The notes beneath the pieces are model-generated. The model was not told the DNA's origin. It saw nothing but the letters and a program-made list of their open reading frames with translations, and ran no database searches. A stretch of 34,046 nucleotides of DNA from the NCBI GenBank assembly GCA_021811085.1, contig JAJZPQ010000037.1, forward strand, positions 1 to 34,046, written 5' to 3'. Origin of the DNA: Pseudomonadota bacterium. GTDB taxonomy: Bacteria; Pseudomonadota; Gammaproteobacteria; Burkholderiales; SG8-39. Both the position numbers and the translations under genes were made by a program. Below, piece after piece: positions 8,198 through 17,030 of the stretch; the first letter of the stretch is position 1; every line of letters starts with the position of its first letter.

Positions 8198-10051
8198 ATG
8201 TGCGGCATACTTGCGCTCGTTGATACGCCCTGGGAAGCGGGCGCGGCCGCCGCGCTGGCGACGCTGCATAGCCGCGGCCCGGATGCTCAGGAGCTGGTGC
8301 AGCTACCGGGCGTAGTCCTCGGGCATGCGCGTCTCGCGGTCATCGACCTCGTCGGCGGCAAGCAGCCGATGTCAGCGCAGGACGGCCGCTACATCATCGT
8401 GTTCAACGGCGAGATCTACAATTTTCAAGCCTTGCGCGCAGAGCTGGTCGCGCGCGGTCACGCGTTCGCGACGCAGTCGGATACCGAGGTCGTGCTGCGC
8501 GGATTCATCGAGTGGCACAGCGGCGTGCTCGCGCGCCTGGACGGCATGTTCGCTTTCGCGATCTGGGACAAAGCTAGCCGCAGCCTGTTCGCGGCGCGCG
8601 ACCGGGTCGGCATCAAGCCGCTGTTTTATTCCGCGCAGCAAGGCCTCGCCCTGGCGTCTACACTCGCGCCGTTCCTGCGGCTCGACGGTTTTCCGCGCCG
8701 GCTCGACTACGAGGCCCTGCGCGATTTTCTCGGTTTTCAGGCGGTGCTGGCTCCGGCTTCTTTCCTCAAGGACGTGCGCCAGCTGCCGCCGGCCTCGTGG
8801 CTCACCTACCACGCGCCTACACGGCAATTGGCTGTGGAACGCTATTGGATGATCCCGCCGGCGTCGGAGGCGCGCCCTCCCGCGACGGAGCAGCTGGCGC
8901 AGGAATTCGATCGACTGCTGCAAGACAGCGTGCGCAGCCAGATCGTAGCCGATGTGCCGCTAGGCGCATTCCTGAGCGGCGGCATAGACAGCAGCCTGAT
9001 GGTGCATTACCTGGCCGGCGCCGGCGCGAAGCCCGTGCGCACGTTCAGCATGCGCTTCGGCGAAGCGGCCTATGACGAGAGCGATCACGCGCTGGCCGTG
9101 GCGCGCCAATATGGCACGGAGCATCACATCATCGATGCGCCGGATATCGGAGCGGACAAGCTGCTTGAGGCCATCCGCGCACTGGATCAACCCCTGGCCG
9201 ATCCCGCCTATATCACCACGGCCGAGTTGTCGCGCCTGACGCGTAGCGGCGTCACGGTGGCGCTGAGCGGCGACGGCGGCGACGAATTGTTCGGCGGCTA
9301 TGCGCGCTTTCTCGATGTCGAGGCGAATCATCCGGACAGTGGCGCCAAGCGGATACTGCGCCGCCTGATCGCACGTGGGCTGTTGCCAGGTGCCTTGCTG
9401 CGCCGCAGTCTCGCGGGGCAGGACCTGCTGCTCTACCGCAAAGTGGAGCTCGGGTCCTACGCGGGCTCGCGCAAGAGCCTGCAGCGCTATCTCGTGCCGG
9501 CGACGTGGGCGGCCTGCCGGGCGCAAGAGACACTGCAAGGCTGGCGGCAGCTGGCCCTCGCTTTCGGCGGGCAGATGGACAGCGGCAGCCTGATGCGCGC
9601 TGACCTGTGGACCTATCTCAGCGAAAACTGCCTGGCCAAGACCGACCGCGCGAGCATGCTGCACAGCCTGGAGGTGCGCGTGCCCATGCTGGCGAATGCC
9701 GTCCTCGACCGCGTACTCGCGCTTCCCGCGAGCGTGCATTTCGATGCGGACGGCGGCAAGCTTCTGCTGCGCAGTCTCGCGCGCAAGCACCTGCCGCAGC
9801 AGGTGTGGAATCGCCCTAAGCACGGATTCTCCGTCCCGCTCCAAAGCTATTTCAATGGGCAATGGCAAAACGTGGGCGACGATTTTTTTGGCCGCAGCCG
9901 ACAGATCGCGCCGTTTCTTGAGAGCCGGGCATTGGCGTCCCTGTGGAATCAGGCCAAGTCAGGCAAGGCTTCGCGGCGCCTCGCCTATACATTTCTGGTG
10001 CTGCTGATCTGGCTGGACCAGCACAAATTGGATGCCTATGGTGCAGCGTGA
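8198..10051 (+). CDS. asnB: AsnB-type glutamine-hydrolysing amidotransferase (asparagine synthase family), copy 1
   Basis: This 617-residue protein has an N-terminal class II glutaminase domain with catalytic Cys2 (MCGILALVD), HARLAVIDL, FNGEIYN and SDTEVVLRG, all needed for glutamine hydrolysis. The C-terminal synthetase domain has the ATP pyrophosphatase loop SGGIDSS (260-266) and ALSGDGGDELFGGY. Both half-reactions therefore look intact. The family makes asparagine from aspartate, but copies embedded in glycan loci are thought to amidate other carboxylates, such as uronic acids. Its place among glycosyltransferases makes that plausible but unproven. The start is fixed by the need for Cys next to the initiator Met. 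A second copy lies at 22284-24152. Confidence 0.88.
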   Translation: MCGILALVDTPWEAGAAAALATLHSRGPDAQELVQLPGVVLGHARLAVIDLVGGKQPMSAQDGRYIIVFNGEIYNFQALRAELVARGHAFATQSDTEVVLRGFIEWHSGVLARLDGMFAFAIWDKASRSLFAARDRVGIKPLFYSAQQGLALASTLAPFLRLDGFPRRLDYEALRDFLGFQAVLAPASFLKDVRQLPPASWLTYHAPTRQLAVERYWMIPPASEARPPATEQLAQEFDRLLQDSVRSQIVADVPLGAFLSGGIDSSLMVHYLAGAGAKPVRTFSMRFGEAAYDESDHALAVARQYGTEHHIIDAPDIGADKLLEAIRALDQPLADPAYITTAELSRLTRSGVTVALSGDGGDELFGGYARFLDVEANHPDSGAKRILRRLIARGLLPGALLRRSLAGQDLLLYRKVELGSYAGSRKSLQRYLVPATWAACRAQETLQGWRQLALAFGGQMDSGSLMRADLWTYLSENCLAKTDRASMLHSLEVRVPMLANAVLDRVLALPASVHFDADGGKLLLRSLARKHLPQQVWNRPKHGFSVPLQSYFNGQWQNVGDDFFGRSRQIAPFLESRALASLWNQAKSGKASRRLAYTFLVLLIWLDQHKLDAYGAA

Positions 10052-11079
10052 ATCCGTCCGACGCTGAAGCGCCGAAAATCCTACTCGTCCGCCGCGACAA
10101 CATCGGCGACCTGGTCTGCACCACGCCGCTGATCAGCGCCTTGCGTCGGCGTTTTCCGCGCGCGCATATTGCCGCGCTGGTGAACACCTATAACCGGCAG
10201 GTGCTCGATGGCCATCCTGATCTCGACGCGGTGTACGCCTACGCCAAGGCCAAGCACCGGCCGCCGGGACAAAGCCTGGCAGCGGTCTATTGGCACAGGT
10301 TCTCCCTGATGCGGCAGCTGCGCGCGCAGCATTTCGACTACCTGCTATTGGCGGCGTCGCAGCCGGGCGCGAGCGCGCTGCGCTGGGCGCGTTGGATCGC
10401 TCCTGCGCACATCGCCGGTTTTGCCGAACCCAACGGAGTGGTGGATCTCGCTCTGCCCGCTGGCGCGGCGGGCGCGCTGCATGAAGTCGAAGACGTATTC
10501 CGGCTGGCGCGGCTGTTCGGCATCGAAGCAGTGCCGGGCAAGCTCAGCATGGCGGTGGACGCGGCCGCGCGCGCGCGCGCGGTTGCGGCCCTGGGCGCGC
10601 GCACCCCGCCGCGCAAGCTCGTCGCGCTGCATATCAGCGCGCGCAAGCCGAGTCAGCGCTGGCCGGCCGAGCGTTATGCCGAACTGATGCAGGCGCTCGG
10701 TGAGGAAGTGGATTTTCTGCTGCTCTGGTCGCCGGGCGCAGCGGATCATCCGCAGCATCCGGGCGACGACGCCAAGGCGCGGGCCATCGTGGACGCGGCC
10801 GGCCGGCTGCCGCTGACGGCTTATCCGACGTTCGAACTCAAGGATCTGGCAGCGGCACTCTCGCTTGCGGACTACGTCGTTTGCAGCGATGGCGGTGCCA
10901 TGCATATCGCCGCCGCCTTTGCCAAGCCTATCCTGTGCTTTTTCGGCGATTCAGATGCGACGCGCTGGCATCCCTGGGGCGTGCCCTACCGGCTGCTGCA
11001 GCCGCCCGGCCGCAATGCGGCCGATATCAGCGTGGCTGAGGCACTGCAGGCGTTGCGCGAATTGCAGCGGGGGACGTAG
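10048..11079 (+). CDS. Glycosyltransferase family 9 (heptosyltransferase-like)
   Basis: This 343-residue GT9 protein starts at GTG 10048, overlapping the TGA of the amidotransferase gene by 4 bp. The N-terminal ILLVRRDNIGDLVCTTPLIS holds the GD motif. The C-terminal KLVALHISARKPSQRWPAER and YVVCSDGGAMHIAAAFAKPIL correspond to the phosphate-binding and donor-binding segments of ADP-heptose transferases. It resembles the WaaF/WaaQ side of the family more than WaaC, but the exact heptose position is unknown. It is the last gene of the + operon. Its final 53 bp overlap, tail to tail, the end of the WbpM-like gene on the opposite strand. Confidence 0.85.
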   Translation: MNPSDAEAPKILLVRRDNIGDLVCTTPLISALRRRFPRAHIAALVNTYNRQVLDGHPDLDAVYAYAKAKHRPPGQSLAAVYWHRFSLMRQLRAQHFDYLLLAASQPGASALRWARWIAPAHIAGFAEPNGVVDLALPAGAAGALHEVEDVFRLARLFGIEAVPGKLSMAVDAAARARAVAALGARTPPRKLVALHISARKPSQRWPAERYAELMQALGEEVDFLLLWSPGAADHPQHPGDDAKARAIVDAAGRLPLTAYPTFELKDLAAALSLADYVVCSDGGAMHIAAAFAKPILCFFGDSDATRWHPWGVPYRLLQPPGRNAADISVAEALQALRELQRGT

Positions 11080-12904
11080 CCTGCGGAGCGTACTCGGGGA
11101 CGCGCGCGGCGAGTTCGGCGCGCAGGCGTTCGGCGCCGGGGTTGGTCCGGCGCAACCAGGCCAGAAGCTCTTCGCGCCAGCGCGCGTCCGGCGCGGCGCG
11201 CGATGTGGCGATGCGCAGCTTCGGATGCGGCGTGGGCAGGGTGTGCTCGCCGTCGGCAAGCAGTTCCTCATACAGTTTTTCGCCCGGCCGCAGGCCGGTG
11301 AATTCAATGCCGATGTCCGCCTCGGTGTAACCGGACAGGCGGATCAGCTCGCGCGCGAGGTCGACGATTTTCACCGGCTCGCCCATGTCGAGCACGAATA
11401 TTTCGCCCCCACTGCCCATCAGCCCTGCCTGCAGCACGAGCTGTGCCGCTTCGGGGATGGACATGAAATAGCGCGTAATTTCCGGATGCGTCACGGTGAC
11501 CGGCCCGCCGCGCGCGATCTGCTCGCGGAACTTCGGAATCACACTGCCGGTGCTGCCGAGCACGTTGCCGAAGCGCACGATGACGAAGCAGGTCGCGTCT
11601 TTCGCCTGCAGCCCCTGGCACACGATTTCCGCGAGGCGCTTGCTCGCGCCCATCACATTGGTCGGGTTGACCGCCTTGTCGGTCGATACCATGACGAATT
11701 TTTCCACGCCCTGGGCGATCGCGGCTTCAGCCACGCAGCAGGTGCCGAGCACGTTATTGCGTATCGCCTCCCAGGCGTTATGTTCTTCCATCAAGGGCAC
11801 ATGCTTGTACGCGGCGGCGTGGAACACGAGTTGCGGGCGATGCACAGCCAGCGCCTCGGCTACGCGCGCGGCATCCTTTACGTCGCCGATGACACAGTCC
11901 AGGCTGATCGCGGGGTACTGCGCGGCAAACTCCTGCTCCATGCGGTAGAGCGCAAACTCGTTGTGTTCGAACAACACCAAACGCGCGGGTGCGTAGCGCG
12001 CGATCTGCCGGCACAGCTCGGAACCGATCGATCCGCCGGCGCCAGTGACGAGGATGCTGCGGCCGCGTATCCACGTCTGCAGGCGGCTTTCGTCGAGCAG
12101 CACCGGGTCGCGGCCGAGCAGGTCGTCGAGTTCTATGTTGCGCACTTGCGACACCGTGATCTTGCCGCTCATCAGGTCCTGGTAAGAGGGCACGGTCAGG
12201 GCTTGCACGCCGGCGCGGCGGCAGATTTCGAGCGCACGCCGGCGCGATTGGTGCGAGGCCGAGGGCATGGCGATGATGGCCCGCTCCAACTCCAGGCGCG
12301 GGGCGAGTTCCACCAGGTCCCCCAGCCTGCCGAGCACATTCACCCCCTGGATCTGGCGGCCGCGCTTGGCCGGGTCATCGTCGAGCAGGCCCAGCACGCG
12401 CCAGTCGCCCGCGCGTGCGAGATTCTTCAACAGGTCGGCGGCGGCATCTCCCGCTCCGAGTATGACTACCGGTTTTCCGGGCGAGCCGAGCACATTGCGC
12501 AGACGGCGTTCTTTCCAAATGCGGTAGCCCAGGCGGCTCCCGCCCAGGAACAAGATCAGCAGCAGCGGATCGAGCAGCAGCACCGAACGCGGCACTGGCG
12601 GCTCCTGATGCGGCAGCAACTGCAGCACTAAGGCAATCGTCAGGGTCGACAAGCCCACGGCTATGGCGATGCGCTGCAGGTCGGCGACGCTGGCGTAGCG
12701 CCAGATGCCGCGATACATCCCGGAGCGGAAGAAAATGGCCGTCTGCAGTGGTGTCACCCAGAGTATGGCACTCATCATGTTTGGCATGATGTATTGCGGT
12801 ATTTCTGTGTTGAACCGCAGCCAGTACGCGAGGTACCACGCCGCGACCGTCGCAACGATATCGTGGGCCAGTGCAGCGGCAGAGCGCGGGTTAAGCCGAA
12901 TCAT
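11027..12904 (-). CDS. WbpM/CapD-like membrane UDP-sugar 4,6-dehydratase
   Basis: This 625-residue protein has four hydrophobic helices within about residues 1-120, then a CoA/NAD-binding-like region (VVILGAGDAAADLL), then a short-chain dehydrogenase domain. The nucleotide motif TGAGGSIGSE starts near 287. The catalytic region reads VSTDKAVNPTNVMGASKR, so the usual YxxxK pair is M418xxxK422, the Ser-Met-Lys arrangement known for WbpM and relatives. WbpM converts UDP-GlcNAc to the 4-keto-6-deoxy intermediate on the way to UDP-QuiNAc or UDP-FucNAc. It is the last gene of the - operon and overlaps the previous gene by 14 bp. The length and membrane domain match WbpM (about 665 residues). Confidence 0.9.
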   Translation of the reverse strand: MIRLNPRSAAALAHDIVATVAAWYLAYWLRFNTEIPQYIMPNMMSAILWVTPLQTAIFFRSGMYRGIWRYASVADLQRIAIAVGLSTLTIALVLQLLPHQEPPVPRSVLLLDPLLLILFLGGSRLGYRIWKERRLRNVLGSPGKPVVILGAGDAAADLLKNLARAGDWRVLGLLDDDPAKRGRQIQGVNVLGRLGDLVELAPRLELERAIIAMPSASHQSRRRALEICRRAGVQALTVPSYQDLMSGKITVSQVRNIELDDLLGRDPVLLDESRLQTWIRGRSILVTGAGGSIGSELCRQIARYAPARLVLFEHNEFALYRMEQEFAAQYPAISLDCVIGDVKDAARVAEALAVHRPQLVFHAAAYKHVPLMEEHNAWEAIRNNVLGTCCVAEAAIAQGVEKFVMVSTDKAVNPTNVMGASKRLAEIVCQGLQAKDATCFVIVRFGNVLGSTGSVIPKFREQIARGGPVTVTHPEITRYFMSIPEAAQLVLQAGLMGSGGEIFVLDMGEPVKIVDLARELIRLSGYTEADIGIEFTGLRPGEKLYEELLADGEHTLPTPHPKLRIATSRAAPDARWREELLAWLRRTNPGAERLRAELAARVPEYAPQATSPAAIRATPAVPQPR

Positions 12905-13883
12905 GCTGTTTGCGGGCGATATGCAAAGCCCATTTTTTGTCCACCAACGCGGCCAGTGCCAGATAGATCACCGCCCAGAGCGCAAGCGTCAGTTGCTGCG
13001 CAAAGGCCGGGGCCCGCAGCAGCGACCATGCGCAAATGCCGGTGGCCGCCATTAGAACATACTCCGCAAGTGCGGTGCGTCGATGCCCCAATCCCATTCT
13101 GACCAGACGCTGATAGTAGTGCTCGCGGTGCGCCTGCCAGAATCGTTCGCCGCGCGCCGCGCGTTGCGCCAGCGTCAGCGTCGCATCGACGATGAAGGGG
13201 GAGAAGGTCAGCAGCGGGAACCACGCCGGCCAGTACCCGGAATGCCAGCCGTAGACGCCTATTGCCGCCGCAAGAAACCCGAGCGGGATCGAACCGATGT
13301 CTCCCATGAAGATGCGTGCCGGATGAAAGTTGAACACCAGAAAGGCCATCGCAGCTGCGCTGACCGAGGCGGCGAACCAGGCTAGGGTTGCATCACCGGC
13401 GGTCGACGCGGCGGCGGCGTAGGTGCCGAAACCGATCAGCGTCATGCCGCCCGCAAGTCCGTCCGCGCCATCCATGAAATTGTAGAGGTTGGTGCTCCAG
13501 ACGATGGTGAGCACGAGCAACGCGGCTACGGGCCGCGGCAAATCGGGCATCATGTAATAGATCAGGGCCAATGCGGCGAGCAAGTGCGTCGCCAGTCGGA
13601 GCAGGGACGGCAAACTGCGCCAGTCATCGGCAAACGAAACCAGTGCCAGCGCCCCGCCCAGGCTGAGCCAGGTGCCGACACCGTAGAAAAAAAGCGGGCC
13701 GGTCAGCGCAATTGCGCAGACCAATGCGAGTCCGCCGGAGCGCGATACCGGCGTGCTATGCAGCGAACGCTCGTTGGGCAAATCTTTCGGCAGCGATCGG
13801 CTGCGCACTAGCAGGAACAGCAGCGCAAGGCAGATGGCTGCCGCGAGCGGCGGGGCGAGATACATGTAATTGCGGAGGCTCAC
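12891..13883 (-). CDS. WbpL/WecA-like polyprenyl-phosphate sugar-1-phosphate transferase
   Basis: This 330-residue integral membrane protein belongs to the MraY/WecA/WbpL family. It moves a HexNAc-1-phosphate from a UDP-sugar to undecaprenyl phosphate, the first committed step of lipid-linked O-unit synthesis. Visible signatures are FADDWRSL (D86, D87), WSTNLYNFMDGADGLAGG (about 129-146) and IFMGDIGSIPLGF (191-203), with about ten hydrophobic helices. It starts at GTG 13883, overlapping the previous stop (GTGA); ATG 13865 is an alternative. Its place directly before the WbpM-like gene and after a WbpV-like epimerase suggests that the first sugar is QuiNAc or FucNAc. Confidence 0.9.
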   Translation of the reverse strand: MSLRNYMYLAPPLAAAICLALLFLLVRSRSLPKDLPNERSLHSTPVSRSGGLALVCAIALTGPLFFYGVGTWLSLGGALALVSFADDWRSLPSLLRLATHLLAALALIYYMMPDLPRPVAALLVLTIVWSTNLYNFMDGADGLAGGMTLIGFGTYAAAASTAGDATLAWFAASVSAAAMAFLVFNFHPARIFMGDIGSIPLGFLAAAIGVYGWHSGYWPAWFPLLTFSPFIVDATLTLAQRAARGERFWQAHREHYYQRLVRMGLGHRRTALAEYVLMAATGICAWSLLRAPAFAQQLTLALWAVIYLALAALVDKKWALHIARKQHDSA

Positions 13884-14875
13884 TCGCGGGATTCTACAGT
13901 TTGGCCCACATGATCGTTATAGGCCCTGGCAGTCAGGATCAGTCCTTGCTTCGGATCGTAGGCAGGCCTCCAGCCGAGCTCGACAGCGATCCTGGAGGCA
14001 TCGATTTGGAGCGAGCCCACGAGACGTCCGACTGCATCGCGTTGGCCGGTGCACGCGCCGGACAGGCGCAGCAGGGATGGCGGAACAGCCAGCAGCCGCG
14101 GCGTCTTGTCCAGGCCGCGCGCCAGCGCGCGTATCAGTTGCGGCGTCGACAGGTCGTGCGCATCGCTTACTAGATAGAGCCGCCCGGGAGCGGGATGACG
14201 CATCACGGCCAGCGCTGCATCGATCAGGTTCTCGAGATAGATGAGACTGCGGCGGTTGACGACCGAGGCGAACGGCAAGGGCAAGCCGCGCTCGATCCAG
14301 CGCAGCAGCCGTGCGAGGTTGCCCTTGACCCCGGCTCCGTAGATCAATGGCGGCCGCAAAACGGTCACGGCCAGTCCGGTTTCTGCCGCGATCCGGCTCA
14401 AGAGCTGTTCCGCCTCCCATTTTGACCGGCCGTAAGCGTCGAGGGGCGCGGGCGCATCGCTTTCACGGAAGGGCGCATCGACGGTCGCTTCGCCGTTCAC
14501 TTTGATCGAGCTCATGTATATCAGGCGGCGCACCCCCGCTGCTGCCGCTGCCCGCGCGAGGCGCTCGCTGCCCGCGACGTTGACGCGGCGATATTCGGCG
14601 AGCGGGTCGGACGCGCCGTCGCGCATTACGTGAGCGCGGGCAGCGAGGTGTACGACCATGTCCACCCCGGCGAGCGCCGCCTGCCAATCGGTACCCGGGC
14701 CGATATCGCCGACGCGGAAAATGTGGGCGGCTGGGGTGATGGCTGCTAGGGCGGCACTGTCGCGCCGCACCGCGGCTTTGACCGTATAGCCCGCGGCCGC
14801 CAGACGCGCGCACAAGCGCAGGCCGACAAAACCGCCTGCGCCGGTCACCAGAATTGACGGAAGAGCTGTGCTCAT
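13880..14875 (-). CDS. NAD(P)-dependent sugar epimerase/reductase (WbpV-like extended SDR)
   Basis: This 331-residue extended short-chain dehydrogenase has the cofactor motif TGAGGFVG (11-18), an acidic/aromatic segment MVVHLAARAHVMRD, a Ser-rich strand YMSSIKV (120-126) and the catalytic pair Y148xxxK152 in DAYGRSKWEAEQ. This family includes WbpV, which reduces the 4-keto sugar made by WbpM to give UDP-D-QuiNAc. The inferred role rests on gene order: epimerase, WbpL-like, WbpM-like, the same as at the end of some Pseudomonas O-antigen loci. ATGA overlap with the upstream glycosyltransferase suggests coupled translation. A UDP-galactose-type 4-epimerase remains possible. Confidence 0.85.
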   Translation of the reverse strand: MSTALPSILVTGAGGFVGLRLCARLAAAGYTVKAAVRRDSAALAAITPAAHIFRVGDIGPGTDWQAALAGVDMVVHLAARAHVMRDGASDPLAEYRRVNVAGSERLARAAAAAGVRRLIYMSSIKVNGEATVDAPFRESDAPAPLDAYGRSKWEAEQLLSRIAAETGLAVTVLRPPLIYGAGVKGNLARLLRWIERGLPLPFASVVNRRSLIYLENLIDAALAVMRHPAPGRLYLVSDAHDLSTPQLIRALARGLDKTPRLLAVPPSLLRLSGACTGQRDAVGRLVGSLQIDASRIAVELGWRPAYDPKQGLILTARAYNDHVGQTVESRE

Positions 14876-16056
14876 AGTCCCTGTCTCGCGAGCAGCTGGC
14901 GATAATGGGCGAGCAGCGCCGCCGTCAGTTCCTCTTGCGGAAAGTCGCGCAACGCCCGCTCCCTGGCGCGTTGTCCCATGCGCTTGCGCAAATTTACGTC
15001 GCTGGCCAGCGTACGCATGCTAAGCGCGAGTTGCTGGACGTTGCCGGCCTCGAACAGGAGGCCGGTTTCGCCCTCGACGATGGCGTCGGTGATACCGTAA
15101 ATTCTCGATCCGATGGCCGGCAGACCCGCTGCGGCGGCCTCGATAATGGTCACCGGGAATCCCTCGCGAAAACTGGGCAGGCACAGCACGTCGCTCGCGC
15201 CCATGTAGCGCTCGGGCACGGCGCTTAAGCCGGCGATGTGCAGGCGAGTACGGCAGTCTGCACAGGTCTGCTCGATCTCGGACAGCAGTCCGTCCTCGTC
15301 CGGGCCGACGATGAGCAGCTGGCAGGCCGCGACTTCGCGCGCGAGCGCGGCAAAAGCGCGTGCCAGGTCGAGCACGCCCTTGTCGCGCTTGAGCCGCCCG
15401 ATGAACAGGAACACCGGGGCATAGTCGGGGATGTCGAGTTCAGCACGCAGCGCAGCGCGCACACTGGAATCGGGCTTGAAGCGCCCGCAGTCGACTCCGG
15501 CGATCGAACCGTGGTTCAACATCCGGGATTTGGCCGCAGGTATCAGCCCGGCCGCGATCAGAAACTCACGCTCCGAAGCGCTGACCACGAGTAGATCGGT
15601 GGCAAGCCACGCCACCAGCCGGTCGAGGTTCTTCAGCAGCCAGCGCAAGGCACCGCGACGCGTCACCCAGACTTCGCCCTGGAACGTGTGCAAGCGCAGT
15701 GGCACGTGAGCCAGCCAGGCGGCGAGCATGCCGAGCAGTCCTGCCTTGGGGGTCAGGGTGTGAACCAATTGATAGCGTTCGGCGCGGAAATGGCGCCAAA
15801 GACTGGCGCATGCGCGCAGGTCGGCGAGCAAGGCGATATCACGTTCCAACCGCAGCGAAACGATGCGGCAGGGCAGCACTCCGGCAAGTTCGGGGGCGTC
15901 ATTGTTGACGATCAGCGTGACCGCAAAAGACCGTGCCAGGGTGCGTATGTGCTCGAGCAGGAACCAGCGCACCACTAAGGTGCTGGTAACGACCAACGCG
16001 ACGCGGGCGGGCTTGGCGGGGCCGGGTCGCGCGGTTTGTGGTGCGTCGGATTGCAT
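14872..16056 (-). CDS. Glycosyltransferase family 4
   Basis: This GT-B glycosyltransferase (394 residues from ATG 16056) begins RVALVVTSTLVVRWFLLEHI. Its donor domain has FLFIGRLKRDKGVLDLARAF and a complete EX7E motif in SFREGFPVTIIEAAAAGLP. The N-terminal half resembles the group that adds the second sugar to lipid-linked HexNAc in O-antigen and capsule loci, suggesting that it acts just after the WbpL-like enzyme; this is inference from family and neighbours. An in-frame ATG at 16116 would add 20 residues with no ribosome-binding site and overlap the upstream gene, so 16056 is preferred, although no good ribosome-binding site is seen there either. Confidence 0.85.
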   Translation of the reverse strand: MQSDAPQTARPGPAKPARVALVVTSTLVVRWFLLEHIRTLARSFAVTLIVNNDAPELAGVLPCRIVSLRLERDIALLADLRACASLWRHFRAERYQLVHTLTPKAGLLGMLAAWLAHVPLRLHTFQGEVWVTRRGALRWLLKNLDRLVAWLATDLLVVSASEREFLIAAGLIPAAKSRMLNHGSIAGVDCGRFKPDSSVRAALRAELDIPDYAPVFLFIGRLKRDKGVLDLARAFAALAREVAACQLLIVGPDEDGLLSEIEQTCADCRTRLHIAGLSAVPERYMGASDVLCLPSFREGFPVTIIEAAAAGLPAIGSRIYGITDAIVEGETGLLFEAGNVQQLALSMRTLASDVNLRKRMGQRARERALRDFPQEELTAALLAHYRQLLARQGL

Positions 16057-16078
16057 GGCTATGAACTCGCGGCGCGCG

Positions 16079-16993
16079 TCACTTCGGCGGCTGCGGCACG
16101 GGCAGTTCGAGTCCATTCGGCAGATACTGTTCGTCCAGTCGGCGACAGAGGGAACTCAGCAATGCCTTCCATGCGTGCTCGACCTCGGGCGAAATATTGC
16201 CGCCGCGGCGGTCGCGCCAGCGGCGCCCGGCCGTCGTGGCAAACAGCAAGTCCCGCGGCAGCTTGACCCCCGTCGCCAGCAGTGCGAGCAACAGATTGCG
16301 CCACTGGCGGCGCTGCGCAAATCGGGTAATTTGCGCGTCCAGCAAACAGCGGCGCTGCGCCAGGATATTGCGCAAAGTAGTTGGCCCCATGCGATATCCC
16401 AGAAGAATCTCATCCAGCACGGCGAAGCGGCTTTCCGGGTAGGCGCGCAGCAGCAACTCCTGATCCTGGGAGCGCACCAGTTCCGGGGTTTGATAACGAT
16501 AGCGGCGGAACCAGCCGGCACGCCCCATCCAGCTCGGGTGCGCAAGATAGAAACCGTTCCAGGGATGGGCGCACAGTGCCTCGTGGTTCAAGCGGTAGGG
16601 GAATAAACCGTTCGCCGTTCCGCTATCGTCGAAAATCAGCGCGCGGCAGCCCACCAGATCCAGCGTACGCTCGCTATTCAGCCGCGCCACCTGACGCGCA
16701 AACCTGTCCCTGAAGCACACGTCGTCTGCGTCCATGCGGGCGATATAGCGTCCTGCCGCCGCAGCTATGCCCTGGTTGAGGCGTGCCGCCAGGCTTTTTT
16801 TTACGCCATCACGCAGCAGGCGCACGCGCGGGTCGCGGAAGCCGAGCACGATGTCCGGGGACGCATCGACCGACCCGTCGTCGAGCACCAGCAATTCAAA
16901 ATCGCCGAAGCTCTGCTCGAGCACCGATACCATGGCCAGGGCCAAGGTGCGGGCGCCATCGCGCACCGGAAGGAGGACTGAGACTTCAGGCAT
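16079..16993 (-). CDS. Glycosyltransferase family 2
   Basis: This 304-residue inverting GT-A enzyme opens MPEVSVLLPVRDGARTL. It has the nucleotide-binding VLDDGSVDAS (DDGS at 38-41) and the metal-binding DXD-type motif ARMDADD (DADD at 88-91). The acceptor region near residues 170-215 contains WMGRAGWFRRYRYQ and RSQDQELLLRAYP, where the ED/QD pair is the usual catalytic-base region of GT2 enzymes. It is expected to extend the O-unit on the cytoplasmic side. It is followed by the GT4 with a short gap. The donor and linkage are unknown. Confidence 0.88.
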   Translation of the reverse strand: MPEVSVLLPVRDGARTLALAMVSVLEQSFGDFELLVLDDGSVDASPDIVLGFRDPRVRLLRDGVKKSLAARLNQGIAAAAGRYIARMDADDVCFRDRFARQVARLNSERTLDLVGCRALIFDDSGTANGLFPYRLNHEALCAHPWNGFYLAHPSWMGRAGWFRRYRYQTPELVRSQDQELLLRAYPESRFAVLDEILLGYRMGPTTLRNILAQRRCLLDAQITRFAQRRQWRNLLLALLATGVKLPRDLLFATTAGRRWRDRRGGNISPEVEHAWKALLSSLCRRLDEQYLPNGLELPVPQPPK

Positions 16994-17030
16994 GCCGGCT
17001 TATTGATGAATTATCCAGAACGGTGTCCGG

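Noticed and set aside
10865-12631. Long + strand open frame of 588 codons opposite the WbpM-like gene
   Set aside because: The minus strand frame has full dehydratase motifs; the opposite frame is Arg/His-rich and has no recognisable domain. It is a GC-driven shadow.
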